From positions 1-41,134 of IMG/VR virus record IMGVR_UViG_3300017917_001510: a DNA stretch of 41,134 nt. The stretch is one strand, 5' to 3'. Below are positions 27,501 to 32,299 of this stretch, one piece after another. The DNA is from a virus. The notes below the pieces were generated by a model, which saw only the letters and a program-made list of their open reading frames with translations, made no database searches and was not told the origin of the DNA. Positions within the stretch are counted from its first letter, which is position 1. Each line of letters starts with the position of its first letter. Both the position numbers and the translations under genes were made by a program.

Positions 27501-30188
27501 GGCAACGGTATAACTGCAACAGCTTACCCATTGATGGGCAACAGCCTAGTTAGATCTATTAAAACAACAATCAAGTATGATCGTTGTGAATACACCAGCA
27601 CAGTTAGCGAATGGCAACCTAATGTAACCTACACAGATGGTCAATTGGTTCGTTATGCTGACACAGTATGGTCAGCCATTGGAACAGTTAATACCAGTGA
27701 ATTTATAACTACCAACTGGACACTGGTAGATGCTGGCACACTAAGTGGTGCTGACAGAACCATGGGTTATTACTTGCCTACAGCTAACCAGCCTGGACTA
27801 GAATTACCTTTGTTGATTGATGGAATAAGTTATCCAGGTGTTCAAGTAACCGGACCTTTGTTTAATCAAAACACCGGATTTGATGTAGGTAACTTTGACA
27901 TCAATCCGTTTGACAATATCAGTATTGATGCCAACGGCTTACCTACATACGACTATGGAATTTTAGATACTTTCTACGCAAGTTTCTATGGAACTCCAGC
28001 AACTGGTCCGATTCCAACAGGCACAGCTCTTACAGACATCAACGTGGCCGGCGGTGCTTATGTAGACACATTTAGTAGTCATGCTCCAGAAGAATTGATT
28101 CCAGGCGCAGAATTTGACACACTTGACATGCGTATCTATACCACTCCGGGCAGTGACTGGTCTGGTGACGGACACGGATTCCCAACAGCAACACGTCGCT
28201 ATGCTTACAATCCGCTTGATCCTTTTGTAAACTTTGGCGGCTTGCTACCATACGAATTTACAGTGACCTTGTTTAATGTCTCAACTGGTGTTTTATTAGA
28301 CCCTACAGTGTATGATCCTGCATCATTGGATTGGCCAACCTATACCATTGACTTAACCAGCATTGTTGAAACAGGTGACATTCAACCCGGCGATACACTT
28401 GAAGTAGTGGTCACTGGTATCGGCGGCGGAAATCAATTATACCTAAACACATATCTTGGCAGTGAGCTCACCGACGGAAATACAATTACAGTTCCATTTA
28501 ACATTGACCAGATCAGTGAATTTGCTATCTGGAACGGCGAACAACCATTGTTCGACGGCGTAGATTATACCTATGCGGCTGGCACAGGAAATCAAACTGT
28601 AATAACTTTTGACGCAACTTACGACAATACCAATCGTATCAATCTGTGCGCATTGGGTTATGCTGCTACAGGAACAACGCACAGTTGGAGTCTTCCTGTG
28701 TTACAAACGTTTATTGCCGATGGTAATCTAACATACGACCTAGAATCTTATGCTAGCCTGCAGGGCACAAACATACCTAATGTTATTGTAGAGCGTAACG
28801 GCATTCGTGCTAGACCATACGAAGGTGGTCGTCACATCAGTGATGGTAGCACAGTAACTTACAACTTGCCTTGGTCTGGAAACTACAGTCAAGACTTGGT
28901 TGCAGACAACGACGTTGCTGTGTATGTTGACCAAACAGTGTTGGTGTTGGGCGTTGATTACTTTGTTGACCCATACACATCAAGCCCTAGAACAGTTACA
29001 TTAGCAACTGCTCCTACTGCTGGACAAGTTATTTTGATCAGCGTTCGCACAGTGGCACAATACTTTATACAAGGCAACACAATTACTTTCCGTCCTGATC
29101 AAGGCTTGAATCCTCAGATAGGCGACAGTATCAGTATTACCACATGGAATGATCCTACTGAGCAAGGAATTTACACACAGGTATTTGTAGGCCCTACTAC
29201 TGAAGGTATCACAGTCAGTGAAGGTTACGATCAAACTGTCTATGATGAAGGAACCGTAACTGGAGATCCAGGATCATTTAGTTATCAAGCAGGTGCGGTA
29301 GTTCAAACCAACAGATTTGACACAGGACAAGTTATTGTTGATCCTCAACGTTTGATGGTGACATTGGATGGCCGTTGGATCTCTTATGGAGATGGTTACA
29401 GTGTTGATGGTAGTTATATTGTAATCAATGGTCCGGTGGTTCCACCAACAACTACTTTGGTAGTAACCAGCTTTACACAAACTACCGTTAACCGTGGTAT
29501 GGCCTTCCGTATATTCCAAGACATGCGTGGTGCTCAGGCTATCTATCGTATTACTCCAGAAACAACAACAACTCTGGCGCAACCTCTGTCGGCCACAGAT
29601 GACATTATCTATGTAACCGATGCTTCAAGGTTGGGAGATCCAGAAGTTGATGTCAACATCTGGGGAGTAATTATGATCAATGGCGAAAGAATTATGTATC
29701 GTCAACGCAACACAGTCAACAACACAGTAAGCAGTTTGTTACGTGGCACTGCTGGCACAGCCGCTGATAACCATGACGCCGGTGCTGAAGTAACTGATAT
29801 GAGTAGAGGAAATCTTTTACCTATTGAGTATCAAAACTACGTTGTAAGCAATATTGATACTGATACACGACAGTATCCATTAGGTGACGGATCTACTACA
29901 CAGTTCACGGCCAGCGCAATCAACTTGGGTGTTGCTGAAGACAGCACCAATTTAGAACTGGCTGTAGAAGTTTATGTCGGCGGCACACTGCAATCATCGG
30001 GTTACACAATAATCAGTGAAGATCCAGTGATAGTATCCTTTGCTACACCACCTGCCGCAGGCAGTGCTGTGGCTATTTTGGTGCGCCGCGGAGTAGATTG
30101 GTATAATCCAGGTGTTGGAACTCCTAGTGACGGAGTGCCCTTACAAGATACTGACAATCCTATTGCAAGGTTTTTACGGGGTAACTAA
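15513..30188 (+). CDS. Giant multidomain baseplate/tail protein (4,891 residues), gp7-position
   Basis: One uninterrupted 14.7 kb reading frame directly after gp6. The N-terminus (FLPEIFQTPVNRQFLNATLD, near 11-30) matches large structural proteins I recall from aquatic and alphaproteobacterial T4-like phages. Visible parts: interleaved cupredoxin-like segments (175-355); three short NG--V-F-GD--P repeats (near 400, 638, 811); a large core rich in Trp/Tyr (about 1380-2160); a CBM5/12-like segment (1989-2030); six FG-GAP blades (2399-3252); two GSGY-type repeats (3937-3998); a second CBM-like segment (4032-4076); and about ten copies of a 45-residue beta module. The last copy precedes the C-terminus (NPIARFLRGN). 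There is no signal peptide or enzyme motif. Its place suggests gp7, with gp8 and gp10 roles possibly absorbed. Existence is certain; the precise role is inferred. Confidence 0.72.
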   Translation: MAGQVRTIDFLPEIFQTPVNRQFLNATLDQLVQEPKFKKTQGYVGRRVGPGVNADDKYVVEPTPSRNNYQLEPGVVEIDPENSSKILDTITYPGITDALKLQGGVTDNADRLYTSQYYAFDPFVDFDKFTNFSQYYWLPEGPLDVDVSATTIPLTDDITVTRENGVYMFSGRSGTNPSLTLVRGGSYTFNVAQNAKETVNYRVGNSGVSAYLIDYEANPTLTLVRGNTYVFTLNLEGIFPFYIKTIASLGNVNTYDNGVTNNGATVGTITFTVPQDAPDTLYYSCSTEFNLRGQLNIIDGTPGTGPGFWIQAEPGVSGTLPWAQNISSRDVLGVINNGEDLGTVTFNVPYSTAQSFYYSLNNIGNSNVASTVDLVTTLQFDQINNQYVTQFNSEFNGIDGITSLNGRTVVFLNQNIDPEAGGWLRTTQFDPLPRNDSFNGESGSFDTLPFDQTTAIDPANYYSVWQIQYEYDSDGNAYMVLNSVLEVDKLQKFSIAYGNEYSNTSWYKNASGFFEEIPLLTAIKNILWYQDGTDPEIFGQIRLIDQNQNATIFVESNAAPVTLYGAYINGSQLTITGSSGVIVPGMRLSGGGVTTETYILSGSGNTWTLNKSASGSPTTAEIVEILGAKNYTSPNGVVFTNGLKVTFRGSVYPESYANQTYYVEGVGTAIKLLPIGNFITPETYTQSGTVPYDSTPFDVGNFDATLNAPVEPDYLTINRASADLNAWTRSNRWFHVDVINYSAELNNVVPTVDNLQRGRRPILEFCAGTRLFDFGTEGIPPVNIIDFSATDALSNINGSLGYSTDGYTFIDGTTVIFAGDTDPEVRNQVYQVEFITPDTVPPLIAEPIINLTPVYSTPIQYDQTVVVLSGQTQQGLSYWFDGVEWKAAQQKTKTNQAPLFNVYDKDGISFSDRVKYPSTTFAGTKLFSYATPSTATETEIYSSLNDPVLGFQLVYLSLSNVGDIVFDNNLYKDTFVYAVNSVGTTVPISNGFIREYSDRTTFNREIGWQTAVTKSRARQQFQFTYDGKPLLLDVKVVTSKVLPAIQLFVNASFEESSNYTVKTTDTTTTITLLKTYPLGSVIEVDVLSDQVSKTGFYQVPVNLENNPLNANSEQFTLGTIRNHYGTICQNLINLSGPINGANNTRDLGNIVPYGQQILQQSSPLTLAGYFMRSKDYDIFAALEYNSREYIKFKSKLLDTAVNKDFGDMTIPEILDAIIADITLGRTNLNPFYWSDMLPTGSVLQTTNTTVTAITTSVFNTLQTYDFTSSNYLGLLVYIYPASDPTRPILLERGYDYVVSADSPRLTITVPLTIGDVVSICEYNNTAGNFVPNTPTKLGLYPKYKPEIFLDTNYVDPTYVIQGHDGSITVAFQDFRDEILLEFEKRIYNNLKTDDNPIPLTVDEVIPGFFRTTDYTQDEITAILGESFLSWVGWNKLDYKAQDYIANDPFTYNYSEAGSKLNTADQVTNVDEPPLLGAWRGIYRYFYDTESPNYTPWEMLGFSEEPDWWADRYGPAPYTSDNLVLWDDLANGYVADPTAPYVKPNYIRPNLQSVIPVGTEGQLLNPLESVVGQYDPTAFRKSWQVGDGGPVEYSWWTSSSYPFAVMRLLALTRPAEFFALFADRDNYRFDAELGQYLYNGRYRLDANGVPVYGNGQSRASYIDWIVDYNQQLGINSTTALTTALSNLDVRLCYRMAAFSDPRYLEIYSERSSPNSNNSSLQIPPESYNLLLYKNQPFADITYSALIVERVVDGYAVFGYSTVAPYFQVLESFSNGVLQTINAGGVEVRVPAQYTDNIAQIPYGYTFTNTTMVVDFILSYGKYLETQGLIFDDQQNGYTLDWRQMAAEFLYFSQQGWTEGTMINLNPMATTLKAYRPGAVVDSIISLTPENMVLDQNRGVLETRNLVIDREGNYFTITSTNNQTISFLQMRWTNYEHMVVLDNRSIFNDLLYDTVTGARQNRIKIAAATTIEWDGEVNAQGFILNQANVKQWQPYVKYTKGEIVKYKNQYWQAITIIQPKEKFDFNDWYKSNYDRIEQGLLPNIANKANQLANSYNVNSANLDRDNDLLSYGLIGFRPRQYMQALNLDDVTQVNLYSQFLGTKGTLLSAELFTRADLGKETGEYNIYENWAVLASTYGANANRSFYELQLNEANLQANPSTIQVIQPGQESVADQTILLNNVWRSSYKLSSTEILPTTYDTQQEMALPTAGYVSLNDVDITVFNINDPTSIEENINTVGIGTVIWVAKVNSYDWNIYRCSEKPGTIFQVQDNLNGTSIAYFTGTHNLAVGDLVIIRYFDQGVNGVYRVLAVPSISSITIAFSFANVGQTTLTGTGLAFYLEPMRVSQASDVVNLDYVKNLLPGARVWVDNDGAGHWEVIEKQDVFTVVEALLPLEYVSNSLYGTSIAQSEDHFDAFVGSPNSGTGTVQTYRRDEFTNYVPNLLLKLNATDVANFGNWVDIGDKTWGAAAAVGSNSNNGYVMILYLVPGSNDIVQTQLLVPPETSVTAFEFGHELAFSTDEHFLYVSAPGVNKIYAYGRVDVETQEVSYITDGITKNYAYSDNIQITTSEPNQLRVFVNNLELIYGTDYLINAQNVILNTTPVEGQKVLISRRQAVQLDQTVYYSLFQDATSGSGTLAQFTVTNTRGVYYVSLVNAGNNYNNGDTITIDYTQICPAGSAANNLTITVTSVSAGGHIVEFTTSGSGISNTSVFALNQSLYTATDIYSFTVVVDGVYQRPTIDYTFDNNTTEITFITNPDPGAQISVISETYWKYIGNFTVAGLETDARFGDSVSTALDGRQVVVGAPRDTVGTVPHAGSTYVIDRGAVAYQITNTDQLTYAIPGTYAEPVMVSLNGRFLTNSDQFINGEFSVTGGNVVLSSSVALTVGDTLEIETNIFQFLEKISSTDPRDESSYGYSVKLCHSDCSVYIGAPFETVELPQDGAVYRCVNQSRVYGITTSTNANPSLTPGDTVRINNFEVEVPAVGTVASLVSAINSSGIPNVVATSTPDLTFVGDGFTKIFNVGSVYSAATSYTTVVYVDNVLQTSGVNYTYNNTTKEINFVTAPASMSAITVISGRMTVSVKNSQAAQSSNKLQVLPGLSTGSTAFYDLGFITYPEVQKITSPNPTDYAHFGYSVDIDTNSVNLVVGAPNGTVIQPVTFDQGQTTFDSYSTTFNAPIFNSGVVYTYNYLPAATASIDNPGSFVFGQQIYTTNLLPGDSFGASVNYTSNRLMVGAPGTDIGVSQGNYGAAIVYDDPTNRPAWTIIHAQQPAVDTQLIDGVYAYDKLLSKVTSYFDFINPLQGKILGAARRNIDYIGAVDPAQYNVGVIHNNGSSWASEHLGEIWWDTDTVRFIDPNQDDIVYASRRWAQTFPGSRVDIYQWTASNVPPVSYTGTGTPLSTVTYTVNTAVNQQGIVETTYYFWVRGINTIDTGAGKTLSPVGIASYIESPKTAGIPYLAALNASTVAIYNANSLVSAQDTILHIGYDRQAQGGDNNIHQEFQFVADGRPDSFLNATLYRKLQDSFCGADESGAVVPDPTLSPAEKYGVQFRPRQSMFADRYKALQNYLIRANTVLAQYPIAETRSFNLLNSSEPIPTSNSGQYNFVVATLDELGYQNLQIVPIGYRYLVLSDSSQEGRWTIYQVAEGTIPGQPVLNLVRIQNYDTKLYWNYIDWYDPGYNSSKLPLVQVPNYSSLISVSLIDVPVGGSAKVDSNAQGKFEIYLRTETGWTRVGLQDGTIEFKQELWNYALGNFGFDAEIFDGQYFDQEPVIETRKIIQAINEELFVDELAIERNSSLILMFNFIYSEFTTPDWLIKTSLVDVNHNIRALLPYQMYMQDNQTFVLDYIKEVKPYHVQIREFNLIYSGQDTYGGNLTDFDVPAYWDTTLTVPQYISPILLPYTHATTSVQSDLSDTPYNAEIWLAEPWKQWYNNYLLSVLSVDVINPGSGYLTPPNVTVTGDCTTPAVLTATINSAGQVIAITVVNPGAGYSVTPTITIDTSGNGITATAYPLMGNSLVRSIKTTIKYDRCEYTSTVSEWQPNVTYTDGQLVRYADTVWSAIGTVNTSEFITTNWTLVDAGTLSGADRTMGYYLPTANQPGLELPLLIDGISYPGVQVTGPLFNQNTGFDVGNFDINPFDNISIDANGLPTYDYGILDTFYASFYGTPATGPIPTGTALTDINVAGGAYVDTFSSHAPEELIPGAEFDTLDMRIYTTPGSDWSGDGHGFPTATRRYAYNPLDPFVNFGGLLPYEFTVTLFNVSTGVLLDPTVYDPASLDWPTYTIDLTSIVETGDIQPGDTLEVVVTGIGGGNQLYLNTYLGSELTDGNTITVPFNIDQISEFAIWNGEQPLFDGVDYTYAAGTGNQTVITFDATYDNTNRINLCALGYAATGTTHSWSLPVLQTFIADGNLTYDLESYASLQGTNIPNVIVERNGIRARPYEGGRHISDGSTVTYNLPWSGNYSQDLVADNDVAVYVDQTVLVLGVDYFVDPYTSSPRTVTLATAPTAGQVILISVRTVAQYFIQGNTITFRPDQGLNPQIGDSISITTWNDPTEQGIYTQVFVGPTTEGITVSEGYDQTVYDEGTVTGDPGSFSYQAGAVVQTNRFDTGQVIVDPQRLMVTLDGRWISYGDGYSVDGSYIVINGPVVPPTTTLVVTSFTQTTVNRGMAFRIFQDMRGAQAIYRITPETTTTLAQPLSATDDIIYVTDASRLGDPEVDVNIWGVIMINGERIMYRQRNTVNNTVSSLLRGTAGTAADNHDAGAEVTDMSRGNLLPIEYQNYVVSNIDTDTRQYPLGDGSTTQFTASAINLGVAEDSTNLELAVEVYVGGTLQSSGYTIISEDPVIVSFATPPAAGSAVAILVRRGVDWYNPGVGTPSDGVPLQDTDNPIARFLRGN
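16036..16580 (+). other. Interleaved cupredoxin-like segments in the giant protein
   Basis: Two first-half motifs, NPSLTLVRGGSYTFNV (about residue 175) and NPTLTLVRGNTYVFTLN (216), are followed by two second-half motifs, TFTVPQDAPDTLYYSCS (about 273-289) and TVTFNVPYSTAQSFYYS (about 343-357). The inner pair makes a complete domain and the outer pair appears to flank it, as if one domain is inserted in another. The usual copper ligands are mostly lost: Cys remains in YYSC, but the expected His and Met positions read STEFNL. A structural role is therefore more likely than electron transfer. Confidence 0.55.
22704..25268 (+). other. Six FG-GAP (integrin-type) repeats in the giant protein
   Basis: Six segments follow the pattern (F/Y)G-S followed by a (V/I)GAP or VSAP turn and a short Tyr-rich strand. 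They lie near residues 2399 (VGSPNSGTGTVQTY), 2505 (FGHELAFSTDEHFLYVSAPG), 2784 (FGDSV with VVVGAPRD), 2910 (YGYSV with VYIGAPFE), 3128 (FGYSV with LVVGAPNG) and 3216 (FGASV with LMVGAPGT). Such repeats build beta-propellers in integrin alpha chains and bacterial adhesins. The 45-residue beta modules lie between several blades, so the propeller would be decorated or interrupted. Confidence 0.65.
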
Positions 30189-30192
30189 CCAA

Positions 30193-30200
30193 GGTAAATA
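30193..30200 (+). promoter_or_regulatory. TAAATA-core octamer directly before the 46-residue gene
   Basis: GGTAAATA, identical to the octamer at 3739-3746, ends four bases before the ATG at 30205. The four-base spacing is the same as at gp25. A T4-type late start would coincide with the start codon. No Shine-Dalgarno sequence is visible in the short gap. Confidence 0.35.
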
Positions 30201-30204
30201 AATC

Positions 30205-30345
30205 ATGAACGAAAATACCACGACTAATAAGCCCGAAGCACCTGTAGAAAAACGCCCCAATGACACAGGGTCAATTCGTGTAGAGGGATTTGTGAAGATT
30301 TTTGATCCAAATACTCAAGAGAAATTTGTGGAGCAACGAGCATGA
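30205..30345 (+). CDS. 46-residue protein related to the N-terminus of the next gene
   Basis: A short reading frame with a polar leader (MNENTTTNKPEAPVEKRPND) followed by RVEGFVKIFDPNTQEKFVEQ. The second part matches the first residues of the following protein (KIEGFVKIHDPNTGEVLVDK). The stop codon overlaps the next ATG by four bases (ATGA), so the two genes are coupled. It lies 16 bases after the giant gene. It is probably a real small structural or assembly protein, but it could be the remnant of a partial duplication. Function not recognised. Confidence 0.62.
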   Translation: MNENTTTNKPEAPVEKRPNDTGSIRVEGFVKIFDPNTQEKFVEQRA

Positions 30346-30959
30346 TTCAACCGGGCTTATGTAAAATTGAAGGATTTGTAAAAATACACGATCCTAACAC
30401 TGGCGAAGTTTTAGTAGACAAAAAGAATGCCATTCACTATGAGAACATTTCCATAGCAATGGCTGAAACCTTAAGTAATCGCACCAGCGCACAAGGCGGT
30501 GGGTGGATTTACGAAATGGCCTTTGGCAACGGTGGTTCAGCAGTGGATCCTACCGGAGTTATCACTTACTTGCCACCAAATACCACTGGTCAGAATGCTG
30601 ATTTATACAACGAAACTTATTTCAAAGTAGTTGATGATAATTCAGCCGCTGATACAGATCCAAATTACAATAAAATGACAGTGTTACACACCAGTGGCAA
30701 CGTTTATACTGACATTTTAGTAACCTGTTTGTTAGACTACGGCGAACCAGCTGGTCAGCAAGCATTTGATAATAGCACTAATTTCAACGGCGAATACGTA
30801 TTTGATGAGTTGGGTTTAAAATCTTGGGCAGGCAGCGCCACCAATTTAAGACTCATTACACACGTGATTTTCCACCCTGTGCAGAAGAGCTTAAACCGTC
30901 AGATTCAGATTGATTACACGCTGAGAATCCAGACTCTAACGAATTTAAGTGCCGCATAA
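30342..30959 (+). CDS. Virion structural protein, unknown function (205 residues)
   Basis: The protein opens with KIEGFVKIHDPNTGEVLVDK, then NAIHYENISIAMAETLS and FGNGGSAVDPTGVITYLPPN, and ends with HVIFHPVQKSLNRQIQIDYT. I recall similar proteins in the tail gene clusters of aquatic T4-like phages without a known function. Position between the giant baseplate protein and the tail fibre suggests a baseplate-to-fibre connector. No transmembrane segment or enzyme motif is visible. Coupled to the 46-residue gene by an ATGA overlap. Confidence 0.7.
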   Translation: MIQPGLCKIEGFVKIHDPNTGEVLVDKKNAIHYENISIAMAETLSNRTSAQGGGWIYEMAFGNGGSAVDPTGVITYLPPNTTGQNADLYNETYFKVVDDNSAADTDPNYNKMTVLHTSGNVYTDILVTCLLDYGEPAGQQAFDNSTNFNGEYVFDELGLKSWAGSATNLRLITHVIFHPVQKSLNRQIQIDYTLRIQTLTNLSAA

Positions 30960-30987
30960 ATATGTATAGATTATCTTGCGATAAATA
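30955..30987 (+). promoter_or_regulatory. Tandem late-promoter-like octamers before the tail-fibre gene
   Basis: CATAAATA (30955-30962, overlapping the previous stop codon) and GATAAATA (30980-30987) lie 25 bases apart. Both differ from the T4 late consensus TATAAATA only at the first base. The second is followed by a strong GGACGGAG ribosome site (30994-31001), eight bases before the ATG at 31010. The doubled arrangement mirrors the pair at 3715-3746 and would suit high expression of the fibre. Confidence 0.6.
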
Positions 30988-31009
30988 AGAATAGGACGGA
31001 GTAACATAA

Positions 31010-32284
31010 ATGGCATATACAATTAACTTAACGAATGGTAGTATTTTCGCAACTATTGCGGATGGTACCATTAACACAGCAAGTTCAATGACACTTATCG
31101 GTAAGAATTATGCCGGTTATGGTCAGTTCTTGGATGACAACTTTATTCACTTGTTGGAAAACGGTGCTAACAGCACACCTCCAGGAGCACCTTTGACAGG
31201 TCAGCTTTGGTGGGACAGTTCCAACAACTTGTTGAAAGTCTACAACGGTAGCGTTTTCAAAACAATTAGTGCTGCCACAGCGGCATCAAGTGCTCCTGCT
31301 AGTAACGTAACTGGCGACTTATGGTATGACACAGTCAACCAACAGTTAAAAGTATGGACAGGTTCCGCATGGTTAGTGGTTGGTCCAGCGTTTACAAGTG
31401 GCCAAGGTGTTACTGGCGCAATCGCAGATACCATTGTTGACAACGTAGCAGTAAGTCACGTTGTTATTAAATTATATGTAAACGATTCTGTTGTTGGAAT
31501 TGTTTCTAAAGATGCTGCATTTACTCCACAAGTTGCTATCACTGGTTATACCACAATCCGTCCTGGTATTACATTGAGCACTCTTGTTGGTAGCCAAGTT
31601 CCCCTATTCCAAGGAACAGCAACTTTGGCACAAGGCCTTGTTGGCGGTCAGCCATACATGCTCAACAATGCCAACACAAGCACAACAGGCACAGTCAGCG
31701 TATTGAACAACACAGGTTTATTTGTCGGCTCAAACAGTGACTTGAACCTTTATGTAAGTGGCACTTCAACATTTATTCAAAATCAAACTGCCAATGGCAA
31801 TATGTATTTCCGTGTTAACGTAGGCGGCACACCAACCAATGCGTTGACAATCAACGGAAGCACAGGCGTTGTTAGTGGTAACCAAATCAATGCCAACTAC
31901 GCTGACGTCGCAGAACGTTTTGAAGCTGACACAGTATTAGAGCCTGGAACAGTGGTTGAGCTTGGTGGTTCAAAAGAAATCACCAAAGTATCTACAGAAT
32001 TAAGCGATTCTGTGTTCGGTGTCATAAGTACACGAGCAGCATATTTGATGAACAGCCAAGCAGGCACAGACGCTACACATCCCCCAGTTGCAATGACTGG
32101 ACGAGTTCCTGTTAAAGTTATCGGTCTAGTTAACAAAGGCGATCGTCTTGTAAGTGCTGGCAATGGTTATGCTCGTTCTGCTCAAGCAGGCGAAGCTACA
32201 GCATTCAATGTAATTGGTCGTGCGTTAACTGGTAAAACAGAAGCGGGCGAAGGCACAGTTGAAGCCATTGTTACAATCAAATAA
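31010..32284 (+). CDS. Tail fibre protein with C-terminal Peptidase G2-like domain
   Basis: This is a 424-residue protein. The N-terminal half carries two copies of a fibre-type motif: PLTGQLWWDSSNNLLKVYNG (near 63-82) and VTGDLWYDTVNQQLKVWTGS (near 100-119). Residues from about 295 contain ANYADVAERFEADTVLEPG, then DSVFGVISTRAAYLM and MTGRVPVKVIG. This resembles the intramolecular chaperone or autoproteolytic domain (Peptidase G2-like) found at the ends of phage fibres. That domain helps trimer folding and may be cleaved; cleavage cannot be read from the sequence. The gene has its own strong ribosome site and two upstream late-promoter-like octamers. It is likely to be exposed on the virion and to take part in host recognition. 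Confidence 0.75.
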   Translation: MAYTINLTNGSIFATIADGTINTASSMTLIGKNYAGYGQFLDDNFIHLLENGANSTPPGAPLTGQLWWDSSNNLLKVYNGSVFKTISAATAASSAPASNVTGDLWYDTVNQQLKVWTGSAWLVVGPAFTSGQGVTGAIADTIVDNVAVSHVVIKLYVNDSVVGIVSKDAAFTPQVAITGYTTIRPGITLSTLVGSQVPLFQGTATLAQGLVGGQPYMLNNANTSTTGTVSVLNNTGLFVGSNSDLNLYVSGTSTFIQNQTANGNMYFRVNVGGTPTNALTINGSTGVVSGNQINANYADVAERFEADTVLEPGTVVELGGSKEITKVSTELSDSVFGVISTRAAYLMNSQAGTDATHPPVAMTGRVPVKVIGLVNKGDRLVSAGNGYARSAQAGEATAFNVIGRALTGKTEAGEGTVEAIVTIK

Positions 32285-32299
32285 TTTTAGGAACGAACA

